Shown piece by piece: positions 7,351 through 15,861 of a DNA stretch of 64,000 nt (position 1 is the first letter of the stretch; the number at the start of each line of letters is the position of its first letter). This DNA comes from Frateuria_A sp035944355 (GTDB lineage Bacteria; Pseudomonadota; Gammaproteobacteria; Xanthomonadales; Rhodanobacteraceae): positions 248,001 to 312,000 of the forward strand of contig NZ_DASZBH010000014.1 of assembly GCF_035944355.1 (NCBI RefSeq). The letters run 5' to 3'. The notes under the pieces were generated by a model that was given only the letters and a program-made list of their open reading frames with translations, was not told the DNA's origin and searched no databases. The position numbers and the translations under genes are program-made.

Positions 7351-8142
7351 ATGCCAAGCACCTACAACGCCGAGCTGGTCTCCCTCGAAGGCGCGGACGC
7401 GATCGCGTTCGCGCAAGCGCAATTCAGCAGCAACCTCGCCTCGCTCGCCGACGGCCAATGGCAATTCAGCGCCTGGCTCGATGCGCAGGGGCGGGTGCGT
7501 GCGTTGTTCCACCTGATGCGGCTGGATGAGCAGCGCTTGCGGTTACTGCTGCGTGGCGGGGAAGCCCAGGCGCTGGCCGCCGAACTGCAGCGCTACGTGT
7601 TCCGCGCCAAGGTGCGTGTGGCGGCGCTGCCGGTGCAGCAAGTGGCGACCACGACGGCCATGGCGCTGCAGGCCGTGGTGTCGCAGGAGGACACCCTTGT
7701 ATTGGGATGCGGCTCACATGGCCTGAGGCTGGCCGCCGAGGGCGACGACGAGTGGCGCCTGCCGCAGCTTCGCGCCGGCTGGCCGTGGCTTGCGCCGGGA
7801 GCCGGCGGTGGCTTGCTGCCGGCCTGGCTGGATCTGGGGAAACTGGGCGCCACGGCGCTGGACAAGGGTTGCTATCCGGGCCAGGAGATCGTCGCGCGCA
7901 TGCACTACCGCGGCGGCAGCAAGCGGCATCTGCATCACCTGCGGCTGTCGCGTGTGCTGGCGCCGGGCGACGTGCTGGAAGCGGACGGCCAGCCGGTGAT
8001 CCAGTTGCTGGACGTGGTGCCGGCGGATGGAGCAGCCGAGGCGCTGGCGGTCGTGCACGACGACACGCAGGCGGGCCTGGCGGCCGGCGTGGAGGCAATC
8101 CACGGGAGCGGGGCCGTGTTCGTGCAAGCGGCCGATCTCTGA
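7351..8142 (+). CDS. ygfZ: Folate-binding protein YgfZ, Fe-S/tRNA modification factor
   Basis: Tetrahydrofolate-binding protein of the GcvT-like fold that supports assembly or repair of certain Fe-S enzymes such as the tRNA methylthiolase MiaB. The 263-residue protein has the diagnostic KGCYPGQE motif with its redox-sensitive cysteine (about residues 172-179), followed by HYRGGSKRH. It is divergent from the sdh genes. Start: ATG with no ribosome-binding site but a good -10 just upstream. Confidence 0.93.
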   Translation: MPSTYNAELVSLEGADAIAFAQAQFSSNLASLADGQWQFSAWLDAQGRVRALFHLMRLDEQRLRLLLRGGEAQALAAELQRYVFRAKVRVAALPVQQVATTTAMALQAVVSQEDTLVLGCGSHGLRLAAEGDDEWRLPQLRAGWPWLAPGAGGGLLPAWLDLGKLGATALDKGCYPGQEIVARMHYRGGSKRHLHHLRLSRVLAPGDVLEADGQPVIQLLDVVPADGAAEALAVVHDDTQAGLAAGVEAIHGSGAVFVQAADL

Positions 8143-8213
8143 CCGCCCTGCCCACCACGAAAGCACTCCTGCGGCGAGTGACGCCAGCGCGGCGGCATCA
8201 CCCGTGTGGCCGT

Positions 8214-8644
8214 TCAGCCCAGATGCCTGGCGTAGACATGCTGGCTCTTCTGCCGCACGTAACCAATCCCTCGTAGAACGGGTGCGAGGCCTGGCGCTGC
8301 ACGTTCGAACGCACCACCACGACCTCGAGGCCCTGCTCCCTGGCCCAGGCCTCCGCGGCGGCCACCAAGGTCCGTCCCACGCCAGCCCGGCGGCTCGCGC
8401 CATCGACCACCAGACCCGTGATCTCCACGCGCTCGCCCGCTTCCAGGCTCAGGCGCCGCTCGGCAGCGATCCAGCCGGCCATGCGTTCCGCTCCGTCGAT
8501 CACGCGCACGCATTGGCGCGGGTCGCCGATCAGGCCGTGCAGCCGAGCGGCCATGGCGGTCGCGTCCACCGGATACCCCAGCTCGCCCGCCAGCCGCGCG
8601 ATCTGCTGCGCATCGGCGGCGCGCGCCGCGCGCGGCGCGTTCAC
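8214..8644 (-). pseudogene. GNAT-family N-acetyltransferase with an apparent -1 frameshift near the 3' end
   Basis: A GNAT acetyltransferase of about 143 residues. The frame from GTG 8644 gives the acetyl-CoA-binding loop (RRAGVGRTLV) and strand 4/5 residues up to SHPFYEG. Beyond that the frame gives unrelated residues to a stop at 8198, while the neighbouring frame gives GYVRQKSQHVYARHLG and a stop at 8214, which is the normal end of this family (FYERxGY...). One missing base near 8269-8272 would restore the whole protein. The GTG overlaps the csaA stop by 4 bases. Either the gene is truly altered in its last 20 residues or this is a sequencing error; the core fold would survive either way. 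Confidence 0.75.
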
Positions 8645-8982
8645 GCCAGCCGCGCGCCGTTGGGCACCGGCCGCTCCACCGTGGTGACGACCACGCCAGC
8701 GTCGGTATGGAACCCGGTCAGCAGGAACTGCGAGCGGAACGGGCCGATCTGCTTCTCGGGAAAGTTGAGCACGCCTACGATCTGCCTGCCGACCAGTTGC
8801 TCGGGCGAGTACAGCGCGGCGATCTGCGCGCTGGTCTTGCGCTCGCCATAGGGACCGAAGTCGGCCCACACCTTCCATGCCGGCTTGCGCGCCTCGGGAA
8901 AGGGCTCCACGCGCACGATGGTGCCGGCGACGATCAGCACCTTCTCGAAGTCCGCCCAACTGATCTCTTGCACGTCCGTCAT
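8641..8982 (-). CDS. csaA: CsaA-type tRNA-binding / chaperone-like protein
   Basis: Small OB-fold protein (113 residues) of the CsaA/Trbp111 type, which binds tRNA structure and was described as having secretion-related chaperone activity in Bacillus. Visible family features are GTIVRVEPFPEARKPA, SAQI, and NFPEKQIGPFRSQFLL, ending in VPNG. The ATG at 8982 overlaps the stop of the upstream flavoprotein gene by 4 bases, so it is co-translated in an operon with that oxidoreductase and the acetyltransferase. Confidence 0.9.
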   Translation of the reverse strand: MTDVQEISWADFEKVLIVAGTIVRVEPFPEARKPAWKVWADFGPYGERKTSAQIAALYSPEQLVGRQIVGVLNFPEKQIGPFRSQFLLTGFHTDAGVVVTTVERPVPNGARLA

Positions 8983-10268
8983 CCTTCCAGCCTTGTCTTG
9001 AACCAGTCCTGCAATTCGGCCCGCCAGTAGCTCGCCTGCGCGGCCAGGAAGCCCAGCGGCCGGTGGGTCGACGCCAGGCCATAGTCGGCGAACTCGCGCC
9101 AGGCCGGATCGCCCTCGGCGATCGCCGCCGCCAGCAGCTCGCCCGCCGCGCAGGTCGAACTGAGGCCATGGCCGCCGAAGGCCTGCGCCCACCACAGGCC
9201 GTCCCCGCGTCCGCCGATCTGCGGCATCTGGTGGCGGGCGTAGCTCATCAGGCCGGACCAGGCGTAGTCGATGCGCGCCTGCTCAAGCTGCGGGAACACG
9301 CGCAGCAGGTCGCGCTGCAGCAACCGCTGCACGGCGTGCGGGGAACGGTCGAGCACCGAGATCCGGCCTCCCCACAGCAGCCGCGTATCCGGCAACGGCC
9401 GGTAGTAGTCGAAAGCGAAACGCGTGTCGTAGATGGCCGCGCGCGTGGCCAGGCAATCGGCCAGGCGATCGCCCAGCGGCTCGGTCACCATCACGTAGGT
9501 GGCGATCGGCAGGACCGCGCGGTCGATGCTGCGCTCCAGGCCCGCCAGGTAGCCTCCGCACGCCAGCACCACCTGCTCGGCAAGCACTTCGCCCGAAGCG
9601 GTCCGTACACGCCATCGATCGCCTACCCGCTGCAGTTGGCGTACGCCGCTGTGCTCATGGATGCGCACGCCCTGCCCCGCCGCGGCGGCAGCCAGGCCGA
9701 TGGCATAGTTGAGCGGGTGCAGGTGCAGCGCGTCGCGCTCGAACAGGCCATCGTGGTAGCGCGTGCTGTGGATGCGCTCGCGAAGCTCGGCCTCCGGCAG
9801 CCACTCCCAGTCCGCGCCGTAGTGCTCGGCCAGCAACTGCTGGCGTGCGCGCAGCACGCCGGGGTCGCGGAACCAGTTGGCCCAGATCACGCCTGCGTCC
9901 ACCGCATCGCAGGGAATCGCGTAGTCGGCGATCCGTCGACGGATGCGATGCACGCCCTCGATCGTGCGCTGGAACAGGGCACGCGCGCGCGCCTCGCCGA
10001 GTTGCCCGAGCAGGGCCTGCTCACCCAGCGAAAAGCCGGCGAACACGAAGCCGCCATTGCGCCCCGAAGCGCCATGGCCGATCTGCTCGCGCTCCAGCAG
10101 CAGCACGTCGCGCACGCCGCGCTCGGCCAGGCCCAATGTCGTATTGAGTCCGGCGAAGCCGCCGCCGACCACCACCACGCGCGCCTCCGTGGTGCCCTCG
10201 AGCGGGGCATACGGTGCGTACGGCATGGCCGTGGCGCGGTAGTAGGAGATGGCGGGCGAATGCGTCAT
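8979..10268 (-). CDS. FAD-dependent amine oxidoreductase (DadA/PuuB-like)
   Basis: Flavoprotein oxidase of 429 residues. A dinucleotide-binding motif (VVVVGGGFAGLNT) near residue 32 is followed by GHGASGRNGGFV, typical of the D-amino-acid dehydrogenase/gamma-glutamylputrescine oxidase group, and a C-terminal GGHGLSSTCAAGELLA flavin contact. The substrate cannot be read from sequence; no putrescine-utilisation genes are adjacent. Start at ATG 10268; the frame remains open upstream by chance. Confidence 0.82.
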   Translation of the reverse strand: MTHSPAISYYRATAMPYAPYAPLEGTTEARVVVVGGGFAGLNTTLGLAERGVRDVLLLEREQIGHGASGRNGGFVFAGFSLGEQALLGQLGEARARALFQRTIEGVHRIRRRIADYAIPCDAVDAGVIWANWFRDPGVLRARQQLLAEHYGADWEWLPEAELRERIHSTRYHDGLFERDALHLHPLNYAIGLAAAAAGQGVRIHEHSGVRQLQRVGDRWRVRTASGEVLAEQVVLACGGYLAGLERSIDRAVLPIATYVMVTEPLGDRLADCLATRAAIYDTRFAFDYYRPLPDTRLLWGGRISVLDRSPHAVQRLLQRDLLRVFPQLEQARIDYAWSGLMSYARHQMPQIGGRGDGLWWAQAFGGHGLSSTCAAGELLAAAIAEGDPAWREFADYGLASTHRPLGFLAAQASYWRAELQDWFKTRLEG

Positions 10269-10469
10269 GGCAAGGGCACGTCGGGCGACGGCCGAGCATA
10301 TCGCAGGGCGTGCGGCGCCGTTCGAGCAGAAGGGCGTCGGCGTGCGACCGGCCGTCGTCGCGTGCCACTTGCAGGGCCGGCCGTGTGTGTCCGCCCGAAA
10401 CGCCGGCTTCCCGGGAGGCCTGCGCCAGCCCTGCGACGCCTGGAGTGGAACGGGTCCTTGGCCGCCGCA

Positions 10470-10496
10470 GCGCTCTTCCCGAAAGGGGAAGAGCGC
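10470..10496 (-). other. Strong hairpin after galU
   Basis: An 11-bp perfect stem (10470-10480 with 10486-10496, five-base loop) begins 10 bases after the galU stop. It lacks a T-run, so termination is uncertain. The rest of 10269-10506 holds no gene I can support. Confidence 0.5.
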
Positions 10497-10506
10497 AAGT
10501 CGAGCG

Positions 10507-11379
10507 TTACAGCTGCGCGGCAAACTCGCGCACGACCGGCGCCAGCTTGGGATCCTGCATGGCCATGTGCATGGTGGCGCGCACCAGGCCGGCCTTGTTG
10601 CCGCAATCGAAGCGGGTGCCTTGGAAACGATACGCAAGCACCTTGCCCTGCTCCTTCAGCAAGGCCTCGATGGCGTCGGTGAGCTGGATCTCGCCGCCGG
10701 CGCCCGGTTCGGTCTGCTCCAGCAGCTCGAAGATGCGCCCGGGCAGCACGTAGCGTCCGACCACCGCGAGGTTGGACGGCGCATCGGCGGGCTTGGGCTT
10801 CTCCACCATGTAGCGGATGCGCGCGCTGCGTTCGTCCACCGGCTCGGCGTCGACGATGCCGTACTTGTCGGTCTGGTCATGCGGCACTTCCTCGACCGCG
10901 ATGACGCCGGCATGTTCCGCCTCGGCCAGCGCGGCCATCTGCCCCAGCGCACCCTTGCCGCGGTTCCAGATCAGGTCGTCGGGAAGGATGATGCCGAACG
11001 GTTCGTTGCCGACCACCGGCTTGGCGCAGAGCACCGCATGGCCCAGGCCATGGGCCTCCGGCTGGGTGACGAAGACCGCGCGCACGTTGGACGGCAGGGT
11101 GCCCTGCACCAGGGCAAGCAGTTCGTCCTTGCCCTTTTCCTCCAGCTTGGCTTCCAGTTCGTACGCTTTGTCGAAATAGTCGGCAATGGCGTGCTTGTAG
11201 CGGTTGGTGACGAACACCAGCGTGTCGGCACCGGCGTCAACCGCTTCATCGACCGCGTACTGGATCAGCGGCTTGTCCAGCACCGGCAGCATCTCCTTGG
11301 CGACCACCTTGGTGGCCGGCAGGAAACGCGTGCCCAACCCGGCCACGGGAAACACCACTTTGCGCAACGGCTTGGTCAC
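10507..11379 (-). CDS. galU: UTP--glucose-1-phosphate uridylyltransferase
   Basis: Makes UDP-glucose from UTP and glucose-1-phosphate for LPS, exopolysaccharide and related glycans. The 290-residue protein opens with the nucleotidyltransferase signature VFPVAGLGTRFLPATK, and has the expected DEAVDAG and VEKPKP segments. It is one base downstream of the WbpM-like gene, so it is the last member of the lapA-lapB-glycosyltransferase-dehydratase-galU run, all on the minus strand. Confidence 0.97.
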   Translation of the reverse strand: MTKPLRKVVFPVAGLGTRFLPATKVVAKEMLPVLDKPLIQYAVDEAVDAGADTLVFVTNRYKHAIADYFDKAYELEAKLEEKGKDELLALVQGTLPSNVRAVFVTQPEAHGLGHAVLCAKPVVGNEPFGIILPDDLIWNRGKGALGQMAALAEAEHAGVIAVEEVPHDQTDKYGIVDAEPVDERSARIRYMVEKPKPADAPSNLAVVGRYVLPGRIFELLEQTEPGAGGEIQLTDAIEALLKEQGKVLAYRFQGTRFDCGNKAGLVRATMHMAMQDPKLAPVVREFAAQL

Positions 11380-13290
11380 TCACTTCTCTCCTGTCTCGAT
11401 ACGGGCGGGTTCGGTACGCCGGAGCGACACCACGTTGTCCGGTTGCGCCGTATCGCTCCAGCGAAACGACGGCAACAGGCTGGACACGCACCGGCGCAGC
11501 TCATCCTCGTCGTAGGCCGCAGTGGCTTCGGCGGCCTTGTTGATCAGGGCCTGCAGCAGCTCCCAGGACACTTCGCGGTGTTGCGCGAGAAAGATCTTCG
11601 CGTGCGCGGTGGCGCTGTAGTTTTCCAACTGGTGGAACAGTTCCTCGAACAACTTTTCGCCGGCGCGCAGGCCGGTGTAGATGATCGGCACTTCGGTACC
11701 CGGCTTCTTTCCCGCCAGGCGGATCATCTGTTCGGCAAGATCGCGGATCTTCACCGGCTCGCCCATGTCCAGCGCGAAAATCTCGCCGCCTTGGCCCAGG
11801 CAGGAGGCCTGCAGGATCAGCTGGCAAGCCTCCGGAATCGTCATGAAGTAGCGAGTGATTTCCGGGTGCGTGATGGTGACGGGACCGCCGTCGCGAATCT
11901 GCTGGCGGAACAGCGGCACGACCGACCCGGCCGAGTCGAGCACGTTGCCGAACCGCACTGTGATGAAGTGGGTCTTCGACTGGGCGCTGAGGTTCTGGCA
12001 GTAGATTTCCGCCACGCGCTTGCAGGCGCCCATCACGCTGGTGGGATTGACCGCCTTGTCGGTGGAGATCAGCACGAAGCATTCGACCTGGAACTCGTTG
12101 GCCAGATCCGCCACGGTGCGGGTACCCAGCACGTTGTTGCGGAACGCGGCGCGCAGTTGCTTCTGCAGCATCGGCACGTGCTTGTACGCGGCCGCGTGGA
12201 AGACCACCTGCGGCCTGCTCTCGGCGAAGGCCTTCTGCATCGCCATGCGGTCGCCGCAGTCACACAGCACGCACTCCAGCAGCAACTCGGGATAATCGCT
12301 GCGCAGCTCCTTGCCGATTCGGTAAAGGTTGTACTCGCTCTGCTCCACGATGGTCAGCGCGTGCGCACCCAGTCGGGCGACCTGGCGACAGAGCTCCGAA
12401 CCGATCGAGCCGCCGCCGCCGGTGACCAGCACGCGCCGGCCGGTCAGGGTTTCGCGGATCGCGGTCCAGTCCAGCTCGACGGCGTCGCGGCCGAGCAGGT
12501 CTTCGATTGCGACTTCCTTTATTTCATTGAACTGGGCGCGGCCGGCGACGACGTCTTCCAGCCTCGGTACCGTGCGGTATGGCAGGCCGGTCTGGTCGCA
12601 CAGCTCCACCACGCGGCGCATTTCGCCCGTGGTGGCGGCAGGCAAGGCGATCAGCAGCATTTCGACCGCCGCCTCGCGCGCCAGCTCAGGCAGTTGGTCG
12701 ATGCTGCCCAGCACCGGATGGCCGTTGATCGAGGCGCCTCGCAGACTGGTCTTGTCGTCGACGAAACCGATGACGCTGTAGGTGCCGTCCCGGCGCAGGT
12801 CGCGTGAAAGCGCCTCGCCCGCGCGGTCGGCGCCGACGATCAGCACGCGCCTGGAGGAGCGCGCATTGAACAGATCCAATCGGCTGTCCTTCCAGAACCG
12901 GTAGGCAAGGCGCGGCACGCCCAGCAGGAGGGTCAACGCCACCGGATAAAGCAGCAGCACCGATCGCGGCACGCCTTCCAGGCGTTCGTAGACGAACAGC
13001 GCCAGAGCGATGCCGAGCGCGCCACCTACCGCAGCCTTGAGGATGTTCCACAGGTCCGGCAGGCTGGCGAAGCGCCATACGCCCTTGTACAAGCCGGTCC
13101 AGGTGAAGATGAGCCCCTGGATCGCCAGCACGATGGGAAACTCGAGCGCATCGAAGCTGCTCCCCTGGCCCGGCGCGGTGGCATAGCGCAGTGCCTTGGC
13201 GATCCACCAGGCGAAGCCGGCCATCGCCAGGTCGTGTGCGACCACGGCGAAACGCGGGTGGATGAGTCCGATCCATTTACGGGGTGACAT
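11380..13290 (-). CDS. WbpM/PglF/CapD-like UDP-sugar dehydratase, membrane-anchored
   Basis: Nucleoside-diphosphate-sugar 4,6- or C6-dehydratase of 636 residues, the large membrane form. Four hydrophobic segments occupy about residues 15-125, then an unused Rossmann domain (LIVGADRAGEAL), then the catalytic Rossmann domain (VTGGGGSIGSEL, near residue 285). In place of the usual YxxxK the active site reads STDKA with VMGACK, the Ser-Met-Lys triad known from WbpM. Such enzymes start biosynthesis of QuiNAc/FucNAc- or bacillosamine-type sugars. ATG 13290 overlaps the glycosyltransferase gene by 14 bases. Confidence 0.88.
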   Translation of the reverse strand: MSPRKWIGLIHPRFAVVAHDLAMAGFAWWIAKALRYATAPGQGSSFDALEFPIVLAIQGLIFTWTGLYKGVWRFASLPDLWNILKAAVGGALGIALALFVYERLEGVPRSVLLLYPVALTLLLGVPRLAYRFWKDSRLDLFNARSSRRVLIVGADRAGEALSRDLRRDGTYSVIGFVDDKTSLRGASINGHPVLGSIDQLPELAREAAVEMLLIALPAATTGEMRRVVELCDQTGLPYRTVPRLEDVVAGRAQFNEIKEVAIEDLLGRDAVELDWTAIRETLTGRRVLVTGGGGSIGSELCRQVARLGAHALTIVEQSEYNLYRIGKELRSDYPELLLECVLCDCGDRMAMQKAFAESRPQVVFHAAAYKHVPMLQKQLRAAFRNNVLGTRTVADLANEFQVECFVLISTDKAVNPTSVMGACKRVAEIYCQNLSAQSKTHFITVRFGNVLDSAGSVVPLFRQQIRDGGPVTITHPEITRYFMTIPEACQLILQASCLGQGGEIFALDMGEPVKIRDLAEQMIRLAGKKPGTEVPIIYTGLRAGEKLFEELFHQLENYSATAHAKIFLAQHREVSWELLQALINKAAEATAAYDEDELRRCVSSLLPSFRWSDTAQPDNVVSLRRTEPARIETGEK

Positions 13291-14317
13291 GACGGTCCTT
13301 CTGCGATGCACGCCGCACGCACCGGCGCTTGATGACGATCCATGTTGCGCCCGCTGCCGTATAGACGGCGAGACAGGCCGGCAATGCCATGGCGGGATGG
13401 AGCCTGGCGGCGAACGCCACGGGGGCGGCGAAAAGCAGGTTCCAACACAGGTACCACCCAGCCGCGCGCCTGTGCGTGCGGCCGGATCGTACCAGCCACT
13501 GGTAGAGATGCTCGCGATGCGGAGCGTACCAGCGCCTCCCGTGTAGGAAGCGGTTCAGCAAAGTCAAACTGGCATCGGCGATGAAGCTCGAACCCAGGAT
13601 GAGGGCCGGCCAGAGCAGCGCCGGCTGGATGCGCCACAACATGGCCGCCAGCGCGAACAGGAGCAGGCCCACGCTGCCGCTCCCCACGTCGCCCATGAAG
13701 ATGCGCGCGGGAGGACGGTTGTAGAACCAGAAGCCCAGGCAGGCCGCCGCGACGGCAAAGCCGGCGCCCGCCAGTGCGGGCTGCGCCACGCTCGCCGCCA
13801 GGCAGCCGATTCCGGCGGCCACCACGATGCCCTGCTGCGCCAGCAGGGCGTCGATGCCGTCCATGAAGTTGTGCAGGTTGATGCTCCAGCCGCCCGCCAG
13901 CACCAGCAACGGCCACCACCACCAGGAAAGGTCCGCACTGGCCAGCAGGGCCGCGCCGAACAGCCCAGTCGCCAGCAGCTGCACGCCGAGCCGCGGCCAT
14001 TGCCGCAAGGGCCGGTGATCGTCCCACCAGCCGATCGCGGCCACCAGCAGCAGGGCAATTGCCAGCGCCGCCACCACCTGCACGGGCCACGCCCCAGGCA
14101 GGCTGCGGAGCACGCCCGGCAGTACGACCACACAAGCCGCCACGATGCCAATGCCGCCTCCGCGCGGCGTGGGCAGCGTGTGCGAGCGGCGCTGGCCCGG
14201 CTGGTCCAGCATGCCGCGCCGCCGCGCATAGGAAATCGCGATCCGCACCACTACCACCGCGAGCACCAGCGCGACCAGGCTCCATCCCAGCGACGTGGCG
14301 TATTCGGCGGAGCTCAC
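13277..14317 (-). CDS. MraY/WecA-family polyprenyl-phosphate sugar-1-phosphate transferase
   Basis: Integral membrane glycosyltransferase (346 residues, about ten membrane segments) that loads an N-acetylhexosamine phosphate onto undecaprenyl phosphate to begin an O-antigen or capsule repeat. Motifs in order: SHTLPTPRGGGIGI, the metal-binding NFMDGID, FMGDVGS, and HREHLYQW. The start is the GTG at 14317, overlapping the lapB stop by 4 bases. With the dehydratase downstream it resembles the WbpL-WbpM pair. Sugar specificity cannot be read. Confidence 0.9.
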   Translation of the reverse strand: MSSAEYATSLGWSLVALVLAVVVVRIAISYARRRGMLDQPGQRRSHTLPTPRGGGIGIVAACVVVLPGVLRSLPGAWPVQVVAALAIALLLVAAIGWWDDHRPLRQWPRLGVQLLATGLFGAALLASADLSWWWWPLLVLAGGWSINLHNFMDGIDALLAQQGIVVAAGIGCLAASVAQPALAGAGFAVAAACLGFWFYNRPPARIFMGDVGSGSVGLLLFALAAMLWRIQPALLWPALILGSSFIADASLTLLNRFLHGRRWYAPHREHLYQWLVRSGRTHRRAAGWYLCWNLLFAAPVAFAARLHPAMALPACLAVYTAAGATWIVIKRRCVRRASQKDRHVTP

Positions 14318-15486
14318 TCGTTGGCGACGCCGTGGATGGGACGGATCGTGCTCCAGCCCTTGCAGCTGGGACACTGCCAATGATGGGCCTTGGCGCCGAA
14401 GCCGCAACGGCTGCAGCGATACATCGCCTGGCCTTCGAGCAGCTTGCGGGTGAGGTCGCGCAGGATCAGGAAGTTCTCCCGCGCTTCGCCCTCGATCTTG
14501 TCCATGGTCGCATCGATCAGGGCCATCAGGCCGCGCACCGAAGGCCGCTGGCGCAACTGCGAGGTCAGGAACTCGATGCCTGCACGCTCGCCATCGCGCT
14601 GGTTGTAGAGCTTGGTCAATGCGAGCACCGGCGAAATGCCGTGGTAGCGGGCGAGGATGTCGCGCAGGAAATGCTCGGCGCGCTCCATCTGGCCGGTGCG
14701 CGCGTAGCTGTTGAGCAGCGGCGGCAGGATCTCCGGCACGAAGGCGATGTCCGCGCCCACCGCCGCCTCGTACGCCGCGACCGCCTCGGCATGCTCGCCG
14801 GCCTCGGCATGCAGGCGGCCAGTGAGCATGAAGGCGCGCACGCAGTCGTCCTGGCACTCGAAGGCTTGCCGCAGATAGTCGCGCGCCTCGGCCAGCGCGC
14901 CATGCTGGCGGGCCTGTTCGGCCAGCTCGCAGTAGAACTGGGCGATCATGGGCGACTCGTCGTCGCCGGTCATGACTTCCAGGCGGCGCGCATGGTCGAT
15001 CGCCTTGTGCCAGTCGCGCTCGTGCTGGTAGATCGCCACCAGGTGGCGCAACGCCGAAGGGGCGTGCGCATTCATCGCCACGAGGTCGGAGAACAGCGCC
15101 TCGGCGCGATCGAGCAGGCCCGCGCGCATGTAGTCCTCGCCCAGCTCGAGCAGGGCGACCGTCTTCATCGCCTCGGTCAGGCCCGGGCGGGAAACCAGGT
15201 GCTGGTGCAGGCGGATCGCGCGGTCCACCTCACCGCGGCGGCGGAACAGGTTGCCCAGCGCCAGGTGGGTTTCCACCGTGTCCCGGTTGTATTCGGCAAG
15301 CTTGAGGAAGACCTCGATCGCCTTGTCCTGCTCTTCGTTGAGCAGGTAGTTGAGGCCGCGGAAGTAATCGGATGAGAGCTCGCTGACCCGCATCCCGGAG
15401 CGATGCACCGCCGCCCGGCGGGCCGCGAACCATCCGCTGGCGAAGGCGGCCGGCACCAGCAGAACCAGCACGTAGAGAATGTTCAT
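14314..15486 (-). CDS. lapB: LPS assembly protein LapB (tetratricopeptide + rubredoxin-like)
   Basis: Inner-membrane-anchored TPR protein that controls LpxC turnover by FtsH and so the amount of LPS made. The 390-residue protein has one N-terminal membrane helix (about 1-20), a series of TPR units (about 40-340) and a C-terminal rubredoxin-type zinc ribbon with CSRC and CPSC. Length matches E. coli LapB. Its ATG overlaps the lapA stop by 4 bases, and its stop overlaps the glycosyltransferase start. Confidence 0.94.
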   Translation of the reverse strand: MNILYVLVLLVPAAFASGWFAARRAAVHRSGMRVSELSSDYFRGLNYLLNEEQDKAIEVFLKLAEYNRDTVETHLALGNLFRRRGEVDRAIRLHQHLVSRPGLTEAMKTVALLELGEDYMRAGLLDRAEALFSDLVAMNAHAPSALRHLVAIYQHERDWHKAIDHARRLEVMTGDDESPMIAQFYCELAEQARQHGALAEARDYLRQAFECQDDCVRAFMLTGRLHAEAGEHAEAVAAYEAAVGADIAFVPEILPPLLNSYARTGQMERAEHFLRDILARYHGISPVLALTKLYNQRDGERAGIEFLTSQLRQRPSVRGLMALIDATMDKIEGEARENFLILRDLTRKLLEGQAMYRCSRCGFGAKAHHWQCPSCKGWSTIRPIHGVANE

Positions 15487-15737
15487 GCGCTGGCCGGCGA
15501 CTTCCCGCTGGACCGGTGCCGCCGCAGCGCACGGCGATGACGCAGGCTCATGCCCAGCCAGGCCGTAAGCCCGCCCAGCAGCCAGCCGATCACCAGCGCG
15601 ACCAGCAGGCCGGCGCCCTTGGGCAGCGCCACCCTGGCGAAGGCCAGGTCGTAGCTCACCGGATCGGCGTTGAGCGCGCCGACGATCACGCCGGCGACCA
15701 CGAAGAGCGCGAGGATGAGCAAGGCAATCAATCGCAT
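15483..15737 (-). CDS. lapA: LapA (DUF1049/YciS) membrane protein
   Basis: Partner of LapB, 84 residues with two membrane helices (about 3-23 and 42-65) separated by a short periplasmic hairpin that includes the conserved N and P of the DUF1049 family, and a basic C-terminal tail. It precedes lapB with a 4-base overlap. Confidence 0.88.
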   Translation of the reverse strand: MRLIALLILALFVVAGVIVGALNADPVSYDLAFARVALPKGAGLLVALVIGWLLGGLTAWLGMSLRHRRALRRHRSSGKSPASA

Positions 15738-15784
15738 CGCACGACTTTACCCGAATCGGCTTGAACCGGCGACCGCACACGGGC

Positions 15785-15826
15785 AATAAAAGAGGCAGAA
15801 CGGCTCGCGCCGCCTGCCTCGAAAAA
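15785..15826 (-). terminator. Rho-independent terminator after ihfB
   Basis: On the minus strand GAGGCAG (15820-15814) pairs with CTGCCTC (15798-15792), with further pairing inside, and the run TTTTATT follows. A second A/T run on the other side could let it work in both directions. It separates ihfB from lapA, so lapA should have its own promoter. Confidence 0.75.
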
Positions 15827-15861
15827 CACGCCAGGAACCGTAACCCCCGGTCGCGGTGCAA

